Positions 25,279 to 33,274 of a stretch of DNA of 64,000 nucleotides are shown piece by piece. The DNA lies in the NCBI RefSeq assembly GCF_000429925.1, contig NZ_AUCU01000010.1, positions 1-64,000 on the forward strand, written 5' to 3'. The first letter of the stretch is position 1. The number at the start of each line of letters is the position of its first letter. The stretch comes from Desulfatirhabdium butyrativorans DSM 18734. Lineage in GTDB: Bacteria > Desulfobacterota > Desulfobacteria > Desulfobacterales > Desulfatirhabdiaceae. Below the pieces are notes generated by a model. That model saw only the letters and a program-made list of their open reading frames with translations, had not been told where the DNA came from and ran no database searches. A program made the position numbers and the translations under genes.

Positions 25279-26364
25279 TCATGCCTTTTTCAGATGGGAA
25301 AACCCCACGGCAAGGCACACCAGAAATCCGATGACAACGGCGGCCATCCCATGAGGGCCGATCCCGCTCGGAGAACTTGCCATACCGAAATTATGGGAGA
25401 TGGCAGCACCGGTGATCATGCCCAAGGCAAACAAACCGGCATCCGAATCTCCTTCTCCCGAAAGGAAGAGCTGTCTGCCCGGACACCCGCCCGCCAGGGC
25501 AAACGCCAGCCCAGCCACAGCCATTCCCAGAAAATTCCACAACGCCTGGGTATGCGCCACCGGTTGACCAGTAAAGCCCGGTTTGAACTGGCCCAGAAGT
25601 ATATTGACGATCAGAGCCACGACCACAAAGGCCAATACGGCCGAAAACAGATGCATCTGTTTGAAGAGCAGCACATCCCGGATGGCGCCCATCGTGCAAA
25701 AGCGGCTTCTCTGTGCCAGAAAACCGATGCCGAGTCCGGCGGCCAGGGAAATCAGCAACGGCGCGTGGGCAGCACCCGGACCTTTGAGGCTGTAAAACAG
25801 AATTCCGGCCTGCGCCTGGCCTTCGACAGGCGGAAACATCAGGCGCAGGATCAGCAGACCCAGCATGATGACAGGCATCATGTACCCGGAAAGCGTGTTA
25901 CGCGGCTCGATTCTGCCGAGCGAGTACCCTTTGCGGAAAAACAGGGTCCCGATCCATACGCCAAAGGACAGGCCCAGAAATCCGAAGATGGCGTTCCCGT
26001 CCCCTCCGGCCAGTCTGACCAGGACGCGCCAGGGGCATCCCAGAAATACGAGCGCGCCGATCATGGCAACGATTCCAAGGACGTAGCGAACGATGGAGGA
26101 CGAGCCTCCACGCGGTTTGAATTCCTTCAATGCCAGCGCCGTCAGAAACGCGCCCAGCACGAACCCCATGATTTCTGGACGAAGATACTGCACCACCGCT
26201 GCCCGGTGCCACCCGAGCCCGCCTGCGATATCCCGCTCGAAGCAGGCAACACAAACCCCCATATTGGCGGGATTTCCCCAGTACTGGAGCAATACGGCCA
26301 CTGCGCCGATGATTCCCCCCACGGCCATGATTCCGGTTCTCGAAGCAAACCAGTTCGTTTTCAT
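25279..26364 (-). CDS. yedE: Selenium-metabolism membrane protein YedE/YeeE
   Basis: The protein of 361 residues has about ten membrane helices and duplicated halves. Cys-containing signatures VCVACFERDIAGGLGWH, LGCPWRVLVRLAGGDGNA, QRSRFCTMGAIRD and AGGCPGRQLFLSGEGDSDAG are the typical YeeE/YedE thiosulfate/selenium-compound transporter motifs. It probably imports a reduced selenium or sulfur compound and hands it to YedF. It is transcribed away from the LysR gene at 26873 across a 500-base spacer, which is the usual layout for a LysR regulator and its target. The long ribokinase-DUF3343-YedF set lies downstream. Confidence 0.88.
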   Translation of the reverse strand: MKTNWFASRTGIMAVGGIIGAVAVLLQYWGNPANMGVCVACFERDIAGGLGWHRAAVVQYLRPEIMGFVLGAFLTALALKEFKPRGGSSSIVRYVLGIVAMIGALVFLGCPWRVLVRLAGGDGNAIFGFLGLSFGVWIGTLFFRKGYSLGRIEPRNTLSGYMMPVIMLGLLILRLMFPPVEGQAQAGILFYSLKGPGAAHAPLLISLAAGLGIGFLAQRSRFCTMGAIRDVLLFKQMHLFSAVLAFVVVALIVNILLGQFKPGFTGQPVAHTQALWNFLGMAVAGLAFALAGGCPGRQLFLSGEGDSDAGLFALGMITGAAISHNFGMASSPSGIGPHGMAAVVIGFLVCLAVGFSHLKKA

Positions 26365-26872
26365 CCGCCTTATCCTTTCCTCTGGTTGTCACATCTTTCC
26401 GACAAAGCAAGCTTGATGGATGCACAACAAATCGCCACTCCGGCAATGTCCCGCAGGTAACGACATTTTCCAAGCCATTCCAGCTTGCCTGTTGATTTTT
26501 CCAGCAGTCTCTATTAGAGTTTCCGGAATATGTCAAATTCCGAAAATGAATCGCCACCCTTACATGATGAACCGGATGTATCAAGAAAGAGGAGACTGCA
26601 ATCGTCTCTCTCAGCCCGATTTCCCATGAACGCCGGACATGGGAGTAGATCGCTTTTGCAATTCGGCGGGAACGTACCCGACTGCAGGTGAAATACGGCA
26701 ACAACGTATGGGTTTCCGTTCAGGCGTACGGTAAGCAACTCAAGACCCATTGCCCATAGCCTATAACCCATAACCCATAGCCCATTGCCCATAGCCCATT
26801 GCCCATTGCCCATTGCCCCTATCTTCACGATCCAAGAGCTACAACCAGTTTCACACATTGCGGAGCAAACCG
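26365..26872. repeat. Divergent spacer with CCCATTG heptamer array and MITE end
   Basis: No gene is seen. A single MITE-type end (GGGTTTCCGTTCAGGCGTAC) lies at about 26708-26728. Positions about 26747-26818 are a run of seven-base units (CCCATTG, CCCATAG, CCTATAA variants), with three perfect CCCATTG copies in a row near the right end. The part nearest yedE (26365-26560) is AT-richer and probably holds the yedE promoter and LysR sites, but I cannot name a box. Confidence 0.7.
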
Positions 26873-27895
26873 ATGCCCTACGATACCTTCCAGAACATTA
26901 CCTTTCAGCAGCTCGAATCCCTGATTCACCTGGTCGCGGAGCGCAACTTCAGCCGGGCGGCAAACCGCATGGCCCTGACACAGCCTTCCCTGAGCAAGCA
27001 TATCCAGAAGCTGGAGGAAGCCACCGAATGCCGCCTGGTCAACCGGGATGCGGCTGGCATCACCCTGACCGCCGAAGGTCATATTCTGTACGACATCGCC
27101 AAAAAGGTGATTGCGCTCCGATCCGAGGCGAAGGATCGCCTGGCAAAACTCGGCGATACCGAAACCGGCACCATTCATCTGTGCGCCAGTACCATCCCCT
27201 CCACCTATCTGCTGCCGAAGGTCCTGAGCGCCTTCCGCCTGAATCACCCCGACATCCATACCCACATGATGAGCACCAACAGCGACGAGGCCATCGATCT
27301 GGTCACGAACGGCGTATGCGAAATCGGGGTCATCGGGAAAGTGCCATCCCACCGGAAGCTCACCACAACTTCGCTCTGGGAGGATCGCCTCGTGCTGGTC
27401 GTACCGGCATGCTGGCCCAAACCCGAACGGCAAATGCTGCAACCTGCCGATTTGTTCAGCATCCCCTTCATTCTGCGGGAAAAAGGCTCTGCTACACGGG
27501 AGACGCTCAATCGCTACCTGAAACAGCATGCAGACAAGGATGTTTCCGCCATGAAGGTGGTGGCCGAACTGGGCAGCTCGGAAGCGGTCAAGGAAGGCAT
27601 CGTTGCAGGGCTTGGAGCTTCAATTCTATCGGAGTTTGCCGTCATGCGGGAAGTGCGGCAGGGGCTTGTCACCCTGCTTCAAATCGAAGGCTGGGATATC
27701 CGGCGGCATTTTGTCCTCATCCACCGAAAGAACATGGTCCTTCCGAGACACATCAGCCGATTTATGGATTTTCTGAAGGATTTCCGTAAATTGGACAAGG
27801 AGGGGTGCGTCAACCAGGATGGGGCTGCAAATGATTGCCGGGATTCAGGCTGCCCGGTAGTTTCGCAGGAACGGAAGCGGCGTCCAGAGGGCTGA
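26873..27895 (+). CDS. LysR-family regulator, probably of the selenium cluster
   Basis: The protein of 340 residues has a winged helix-turn-helix at about 8-67 (ITFQQLESLIHLVAERNFSRAANRMALTQPSLSKHIQKLEEA) and a LysR effector-binding domain at about 95-305 (GTIHLCASTIPSTYLLPKVLSAFR, GVCEIGVIGKV, VVAELGSSEAVKEGIVAGLGASILSEFAV). ATG 26873 gives a normal N-terminus. It is divergent from yedE; this pairing is a known context of selenium-associated LysR proteins, so it probably senses a Se/S metabolite. The last about 40 residues are Cys/Arg-rich and unlike the family, so the true C-terminus may have been extended by downstream sequence. Confidence 0.85.
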   Translation: MPYDTFQNITFQQLESLIHLVAERNFSRAANRMALTQPSLSKHIQKLEEATECRLVNRDAAGITLTAEGHILYDIAKKVIALRSEAKDRLAKLGDTETGTIHLCASTIPSTYLLPKVLSAFRLNHPDIHTHMMSTNSDEAIDLVTNGVCEIGVIGKVPSHRKLTTTSLWEDRLVLVVPACWPKPERQMLQPADLFSIPFILREKGSATRETLNRYLKQHADKDVSAMKVVAELGSSEAVKEGIVAGLGASILSEFAVMREVRQGLVTLLQIEGWDIRRHFVLIHRKNMVLPRHISRFMDFLKDFRKLDKEGCVNQDGAANDCRDSGCPVVSQERKRRPEG

Positions 27896-27905
27896 GCAAT
27901 CGGGA

Positions 27906-27932
27906 TCGGGGCAACCACAGGGGTTGCCCCGA
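27906..27932. terminator. Hairpin between convergent genes, possible bidirectional terminator
   Basis: A perfect 11-bp stem TCGGGGCAACC/GGTTGCCCCGA with a five-base loop lies between the LysR stop and the stop of the TRAP large permease. It lacks a clear T-run on either side, so termination efficiency is uncertain. Confidence 0.45.
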
Positions 27933-27942
27933 CAGTCTCTGG

Positions 27943-29220
27943 TTAAAACAACAGCCCTGGCAGCCACAGGGAAATGACTGGCACATAGGTGATGAAAATC
28001 AGGAAGACCAGCATCACGATAATCCATGGCGCGCAGGCCTTGGTGGTTTCGGTCAGGCCAAGATGCGAGATACCCGAGGCCACGTAGAGATTGAGGCCGA
28101 CCGGCGGCGTGATCATCCCGATTTCCATGTTGACCGTCATGAGCACCCCGAGATGGATTTCATCGATGCCCAGATGCATGGCCATGGGAAACAGCAGCGG
28201 CGCCGTGATCAGCAAAATGGAGGAAGGCTCCATGAAGTTCCCGGCCGCCAGAAGCAACAGGTTGACCATCACCAGGAATCCGATTTTCCCCAGCCCCATA
28301 TGGGTGATCCAGGAGCTGAGATACTGCGGGATCTGCTCGGAGGTCAGCAGGAAGGAAAAGAGCACGGCATTGGTGATGATGTACAGAATCATGGCCGACA
28401 TGTTGGCCGAGGCCAGCAGGGTCTTCGGAACATCCTTCAGTTTCATGTCCTTGTAAACGAAGACAGCCACGAAGAAGGCATACACGGCACTCATGGCCGC
28501 AGCCTCCGTTGCGGTGAACATCCCGCTGTAGATCCCGCCGATCACAACGACGATCAGGAAAAGTCCCCAGACGCTCTCCCGGAAACTTTTGACCATCGTC
28601 CGGAAACTTGCCCTCGGCAAGGTCGGATAACCGTTCTTTTTGGCCACCACCCAGGTCACAAACATGAGCAGCATCACCAGGATAATCCCCGGAATAATGC
28701 CTGCGATAAACAGTTTGCCGATGGACGCATTGGTTGAAACGGCATAGATGACCATCACGATGGAGGGCGGAATCAGAATACCCAGCGCACCGGATGTGCC
28801 GATGACACCGACACCGAATTTCTTGGGATATCCCTGCAGTTCCATGGCTGGCAGCAGGATTGATCCGATGGCGACCACCGTGGCAGGGCTCGATCCGGAA
28901 ACCGCAGCGAACAATCCGCAGGCCAGGATACCCCCCAGCGCCAGGCCACCGCGGAAATGGCCGACCAAAGCCGTGGCGAAGTTGATCATCCGTTTGGCCA
29001 CTCCGCCATGGGTCAGAAAATTACCGGCCAGGATGAAAAACGGAATGGCCATGATCTCGAATTTCTCGATGCCGGTAAACAGCTTCATGGCAACGGATTC
29101 GACGGGCACATTGGTGAATGCGAACAGATAGGTGAGCACGGTCAAGCCCAGGGAAATGGAGATGGGCATGCCGGTGAGCATGAGACAGGTCAGGAGGCCG
29201 AAAATGATCAATCCGCTCAT
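27943..29220 (-). CDS. TRAP transporter large permease, DctM type
   Basis: The protein of 425 residues is the 12-helix membrane subunit that carries substrate with sodium. Family features include ILAGNFLTHGGVAKRMINFA, the AVSGSSPATVVAIGSILLPAM block and LLLLAAGNFMEPSSILLITAPLLFP followed by NMEIGMITPPVGLNLYVASG. Its start overlaps the dctQ stop by one base. The substrate-binding protein is encoded upstream at 30081. Close linkage to a decarboxylase operon suggests a carboxylate substrate. Confidence 0.93.
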   Translation of the reverse strand: MSGLIIFGLLTCLMLTGMPISISLGLTVLTYLFAFTNVPVESVAMKLFTGIEKFEIMAIPFFILAGNFLTHGGVAKRMINFATALVGHFRGGLALGGILACGLFAAVSGSSPATVVAIGSILLPAMELQGYPKKFGVGVIGTSGALGILIPPSIVMVIYAVSTNASIGKLFIAGIIPGIILVMLLMFVTWVVAKKNGYPTLPRASFRTMVKSFRESVWGLFLIVVVIGGIYSGMFTATEAAAMSAVYAFFVAVFVYKDMKLKDVPKTLLASANMSAMILYIITNAVLFSFLLTSEQIPQYLSSWITHMGLGKIGFLVMVNLLLLAAGNFMEPSSILLITAPLLFPMAMHLGIDEIHLGVLMTVNMEIGMITPPVGLNLYVASGISHLGLTETTKACAPWIIVMLVFLIFITYVPVISLWLPGLLF

Positions 29221-29858
29221 CAGTTGCCTCCCTTCATTCCGGCAGGTACCAGCCCTTCTTTTTCAAGCTCCTCCTCCAGGCCCTCGACATGCCCTTCTTC
29301 CACATGGGGCAACTGACCGGTTTGTATGAACCGATAGGTGACCTGCAAAAACCGGAAGCACATCAGGTAAGAGCCCAGCGGGATGGCCATATAGAAAATC
29401 CAGACCGGCCATTCGAGGTCCGGAGAAACCGGTCCCTCGGTCAAATCCGGCCAGTTGAGGCCGAAGGTCGTCGCAAAAGCGTAACGCAATCCGACTTCCC
29501 ACACGAATCGGAACCCGAACGTACCGACAACGGCCGTAAACAGCGCGCCGCCCATCAGGCCGATCACCACGAACTTGGCCCGGGTCTTGTCTTTCAGGCT
29601 GTTGATGAACACGTCCACACCTACGTGGATCCCGGTGCGAACGCCGTAAGCCGCCCCGAATTTTGCCATCCAGATGAACATGTAGATACAGAGCTCCTGC
29701 GACCAGCTCATGTTCAGGCTGAGCAGCCAGTCCTGTAAAACCGGAATGGGCAGTCCGGCGGCATATCGATGGACAACCGATATAAAAATGATCACGGTTG
29801 CAGCACCGATAAGGGTTGCAACCAGCCATTCCTCCAAATGATCGAGAAAGGACAGCAT
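29220..29858 (-). CDS. TRAP transporter small permease, DctQ type
   Basis: The protein of 212 residues has four predicted membrane helices (about 12-33, 58-75, 98-120, 155-175) and the DctQ signature around MSWSQELCIYMFIWMAKFGAAYGVRTGIHVGVDVFI. It ends in a charged Glu-rich tail (VEEGHVEGLEEELEKEG) longer than usual. GGAGAT precedes the ATG at 29858. It sits between the binding protein and the large permease, in the standard P-Q-M order. Confidence 0.9.
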   Translation of the reverse strand: MLSFLDHLEEWLVATLIGAATVIIFISVVHRYAAGLPIPVLQDWLLSLNMSWSQELCIYMFIWMAKFGAAYGVRTGIHVGVDVFINSLKDKTRAKFVVIGLMGGALFTAVVGTFGFRFVWEVGLRYAFATTFGLNWPDLTEGPVSPDLEWPVWIFYMAIPLGSYLMCFRFLQVTYRFIQTGQLPHVEEGHVEGLEEELEKEGLVPAGMKGGN

Positions 29859-29939
29859 ACCGGAAAATCTCCTTCATCCCATGTCAAAACGGTAAGGGGG
29901 AGAATATGTTGAGTACTTGAACCAATTGAAAAAGTCCTT

Positions 29940-30065
29940 CTGCGTCATTCCGGCAAAATTCCGCCCGTGGCGGGAGGAATCCAGAACGTTCGCCTAACCT
30001 GGACCTCGTAGGGGCGACCGGCCGGTCGCCCCTACAGGCTGCCCACTGCCCACTACCCACTACCG
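29940..30065. repeat. Dispersed repeats between dctP and dctQ, including a 28-bp palindrome
   Basis: The gap holds a GCGTCATTCCGGC...GGCGGGAGGAATCCAG-type repeat (about 29942-29985), a perfect 28-bp palindrome GTAGGGGCGACCGG/CCGGTCGCCCCTAC at 30008-30035, and a CCCACTG heptamer run at 30039-30063. All three are the kind of extragenic element found dispersed in many genomes. The palindrome in dctP-dctQ mRNA could protect the dctP message, which is needed in excess. Confidence 0.75.
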
Positions 30066-30080
30066 TGTCACGATGAACTC

Positions 30081-31079
30081 CTATTTTTTGAAGCCGGTTT
30101 CTTTATAGACCTCTTCGATAATGTCCTTGCCGATACGGCTGGCCATTTCATCATGCACCTTGACCAGGGCGGCCTTCCACTGGGCTCTTTCCTCCGGTGT
30201 CAAACTGATCACCTCACACTTGCCGGACGCCTTGACGGTAGCCATGTCTTCATCGTTCTTGTCTTTGGCAATCTTGTTGGCAAAAACGGTGGCATCGCGC
30301 ATGGCGCCTTCCAGCGTCGTCCGAATATCGGCCGGCAGCCCTTCCCAGAATTTCTTGTTGACCAAAACGGCATAGCCCAGATAGCCATGGTCTGTCAGGG
30401 TAACGCATTTCTGCACTTCATACATTTTCTGGGTGTACAGGTTGGAGGGGGGATTTTCGGTGCCGTCAACAACGCCTGTCTGCAGCGCCTGATAGACTTC
30501 CGAAAACGCCATGACCTGCGGGATGGCCCCCAGGGCGCGCATCTGGGCGTCGAGCACCTTTGAGGACTGGATCCGCATCTTGAGGCCCTTCATGTCTGCG
30601 GGCAGTTTGATGGTCTTGTTGGCACTCATCACCTTGAAACCGTTGTCCCAATAGGCAAGACCGATGATGCCCTTGACCTGGAGCTTGTCGAGAAGTTTCT
30701 TTCCGACCGGGCCGGTGGTCACCTTGTGCAATTCCTCATAATTGTCGAAGATAAACGGGAGATCGAACAATTCGAATTCCTTCACGCCGAGGGGGCCGAA
30801 TTTTGCCAGAGACGGTGCCAGCATCTGAACGGAGCCCATCTGGAGCGCTTCCATCTCTTCCTTGTCTTTATAGAGCTGGCTGTTCGGATAGACTTCCACT
30901 TTCACCGCGCCCTTGGTCCGCTCTTCAGCGATCTTTTTGAAAAATTCGGCAGCCTGCCCCTTGGGTGTATCGACTGCGACGACATGGCTGAATTTGATGA
31001 TGATCGGTTCGGCCGCAGCCATGGATGTGGTCAGAAAAAACACGGTGGCAAGCAACAAAAACAGGACACTTCGTTTCAT
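30081..31079 (-). CDS. TRAP transporter substrate-binding protein, DctP type
   Basis: The protein of 332 residues has a signal peptide (about 1-24, ends TSMAAAEP) and the DctP fold: IKFSHVVAVDTPKGQAAEFFKKIAEERTKGAVKVEVYPNSQLY, MQLLAPSLAKF-like and FAEVYQALQTGVVDGTENPPSN. The conserved Arg in LKMRIQSSKVLDAQMRALGA binds the ligand carboxylate in characterised members. GGAG lies six bases before ATG 31079; the longer open frame to 31130 lacks a ribosome site. It works in the periplasm with the DctQ/DctM pair downstream. The ligand is probably a mono- or dicarboxylate. Confidence 0.92.
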   Translation of the reverse strand: MKRSVLFLLLATVFFLTTSMAAAEPIIIKFSHVVAVDTPKGQAAEFFKKIAEERTKGAVKVEVYPNSQLYKDKEEMEALQMGSVQMLAPSLAKFGPLGVKEFELFDLPFIFDNYEELHKVTTGPVGKKLLDKLQVKGIIGLAYWDNGFKVMSANKTIKLPADMKGLKMRIQSSKVLDAQMRALGAIPQVMAFSEVYQALQTGVVDGTENPPSNLYTQKMYEVQKCVTLTDHGYLGYAVLVNKKFWEGLPADIRTTLEGAMRDATVFANKIAKDKNDEDMATVKASGKCEVISLTPEERAQWKAALVKVHDEMASRIGKDIIEEVYKETGFKK

Positions 31080-31320
31080 GATCGGCTCCTTCTCTCTATA
31101 GCAAATAAACGGTTCATAATGATGGAACAATTTCTTCCTGCTGCATACATCCGTCTGAAGGCAGGCTGCTCATCCCTCCTTTCTCGGTTCACGTTTTCCC
31201 GCCAGCGGGGAGAGGGCCTCTTTCGCTGCCCGCAAGCCCGTCACCCCGGCGAATTCCTGGGCCATTTCGGGTTGCGGGCGCAGTCCCGCTCTGGAGAACC
31301 ATCGCGTGTTTGCAAGCCTT

Positions 31321-31626
31321 TCAATCGTAACCGAACACCTTGTATACGGTGGATGAGCCGAGCAAGGCATCGATCTGCCCCTCGAGCATCGCCCGATCCT
31401 GGTTGGCCAGCCACCGCTTCCAGTCTTCGATGGTCTTCCAGTTGCTGATCACCAGATATTCCGTCGGGTCTTCGACGCTTCTCAGGGTTTCCCCGGATAT
31501 GTAACCCGGCTGGCGGTGCGCCATGGAGCGCAGATCGATCAACATTTCGGATAGGGTCGGCAAAAGGGCCACATCCAGTCCACTGGTCAGTTTGGGCACT
31601 TTCCGGGTCATCAACACGCGAATCAT
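31321..31626 (-). CDS. Antibiotic biosynthesis monooxygenase-like (ABM/dimeric alpha-beta barrel) protein
   Basis: The protein of 101 residues has the ABM ferredoxin-like fold pattern: MIRVLMTRKV, then LSEMLIDLRSMAHRQPGYISGETLRSVEDPTEYLVISNWKTIEDWKRWLANQDRAML. Members are small dimeric proteins acting as monooxygenases, haem-degrading enzymes or quinone-related factors. Many anaerobes keep them with unknown tasks. AAAGGATAT precedes the ATG. It lies between the TRAP operon and the decarboxylase operon on the same strand, so it may be co-regulated. Confidence 0.75.
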   Translation of the reverse strand: MIRVLMTRKVPKLTSGLDVALLPTLSEMLIDLRSMAHRQPGYISGETLRSVEDPTEYLVISNWKTIEDWKRWLANQDRAMLEGQIDALLGSSTVYKVFGYD

Positions 31627-31942
31627 GGCATATCCTTTCCGAGAAGCATTAGACGTATCGATTCCTACGAAAGTCGAATATCAGGAGTCAGAAGTCAGAA
31701 GAAAGCGGATGGCTCCCATTTTTTGTAGCTTGCTCCTGCGACTTTCATTAACCGGGGTGAAACTCGGGTTGCATGGGCGATTCCAACGCAATGACCGAGA
31801 ACAGGCGATTGCAAGCTCACGCCGGGCAATTAGTGTCTGAACGGAAAACACCTATTCGGAGCAGCGCGTCGCCTGCGAGCAGGCAGGCTTCAACGTATGC
31901 AAGAGACATATCGCTTTACCATTTCCGATTTATTGCAGAAAA
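31627..31942. repeat. Composite ~130-bp repeat (copy B) and MITE left end
   Basis: Positions about 31659-31786 are the inverted, near-identical copy of the repeat at 3657-3789; it has two GTCAGAA heptamers (31687-31700) where the partner has three. It is followed at 31833-31889 by the left half of the MITE-like element (GTGTCTGAACGGAAAAC, then CTATTCGGAGCAGCGCG). No gene is seen. Confidence 0.8.
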
Positions 31943-33244
31943 TCAAGCCAGATTTTTCAGGCTGAGCAAAACGCCGGCAGCCACTGCCGATCCGATGACG
32001 CCTGCGACATTGGGTCCCATGGCATGCATCAGCAGAAAATTCTGCGGATCGGTTTCCATGCCGACCTTCTGGCTGACCCTGGCCGCCATGGGCACTGCCG
32101 AAACCCCGGCCGATCCAATCAGGGGATTGATTTTATCCTTGCAGAAAACATTCATCAGCTTCGCCATCAATACCCCGGAGCCCGTTCCGATGGAAAACGC
32201 GATGGCGCCCAGCAACAGAATTCCCAGCGTCGATACGCTCAAAAACGTATCTGCTGACAATTGCGAGCCAACGCCGAGCCCCAGAAAAATGGTCACGATA
32301 TTGATCAGTGCGTTCTGGACCGTATCGGAGAGCCGCTGCACGACACCACATTCCCGCATGAGGTTGCCGAACATGAAAAACCCGATCAGCGGGGCTGCCG
32401 ATGGCAGCAGAAAACAGCAGGCACCCAGCACCACGAGCGGAAACACGATTTTTTCCGTCTTGCCGACATAGCGCATCTGGCTCATCCGGATTTTCCGGTC
32501 GCTTTCCGTGGTCAGTGCACGCATGATGGGCGGCTGAATGAGCGGCACCAGGGCCATGTAGGAATAGGCCGCTACAGCGACACTTCCCAGCAGGCGCGGG
32601 GAGAGCTGGCTGCAGAGGAAAATGGCCGTCGGGCCGTCCGCTCCCCCGATGATGCCGATGGATGCCGCGTCGAAAAGATCGAAATGAATCCCCGGCACCC
32701 AGGCGGAGAGCAACAGCGCGCCGATCAGCGTGAAGAAGATGCCGAACTGGGCCGCAGCCCCCAACAGCAGTGTCTTGGGGTTGGCGATCATGGGCCCGAA
32801 ATCCGTCATTGCCCCGATCCCCAGAAAGATCAACAGGGGGAACACGCCGCTTTTGATGCCCGTATAGTAGATGTAATAGAGGATTCCCCCGGATTCGGTC
32901 ATGCCGGCAACCGGAATGTTGGCCAGAATGGCCCCGAATCCCATGGGAACGAGCAGTAACGGTTCAAACCCTTTTTGAATCGCCAGATACAGCAAGAGCA
33001 CCCCGACGCCGAGCATCACCAGCTTGCCCAACCCGGCAAGCAGTTCATCCAGGCGCGTCGAGAAGAAATGGTAGAGACCCGTGCTTCTGCCAAAATCCTG
33101 AACCATGTCGGCAATCGGCGGGAGGCTCTCCACCCCGCGGCCCGATCCTGCACCTGCAGCCTCCTGCGCACCGGCAGGCAAAACGATGGCCAGTATAACG
33201 AACAGGATCAACACCAGGGACTTCCAGTTGATGGATGATTGCAT
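31943..33244 (-). CDS. oadB: Sodium-translocating decarboxylase, beta subunit
   Basis: The protein of 433 residues is the integral-membrane subunit that decarboxylates carboxybiotin and pumps Na+. It shows the family blocks [91 protein letters not shown] and [43 protein letters not shown]. Asp residues in MTDFGPM and GGADGPT are the coupling residues known in the family. It begins with a signal-like hydrophobic N-terminus ([16 protein letters not shown]). ATG 33244 follows GAGGT; a longer frame to 33271 is less likely. It ends the oadG-oadA-oadB order. Confidence 0.93.
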   Translation of the reverse strand: MQSSINWKSLVLILFVILAIVLPAGAQEAAGAGSGRGVESLPPIADMVQDFGRSTGLYHFFSTRLDELLAGLGKLVMLGVGVLLLYLAIQKGFEPLLLVPMGFGAILANIPVAGMTESGGILYYIYYTGIKSGVFPLLIFLGIGAMTDFGPMIANPKTLLLGAAAQFGIFFTLIGALLLSAWVPGIHFDLFDAASIGIIGGADGPTAIFLCSQLSPRLLGSVAVAAYSYMALVPLIQPPIMRALTTESDRKIRMSQMRYVGKTEKIVFPLVVLGACCFLLPSAAPLIGFFMFGNLMRECGVVQRLSDTVQNALINIVTIFLGLGVGSQLSADTFLSVSTLGILLLGAIAFSIGTGSGVLMAKLMNVFCKDKINPLIGSAGVSAVPMAARVSQKVGMETDPQNFLLMHAMGPNVAGVIGSAVAAGVLLSLKNLA

Positions 33245-33274
33245 CGATACCTCGCTTTCCGCAACACGCATGTC

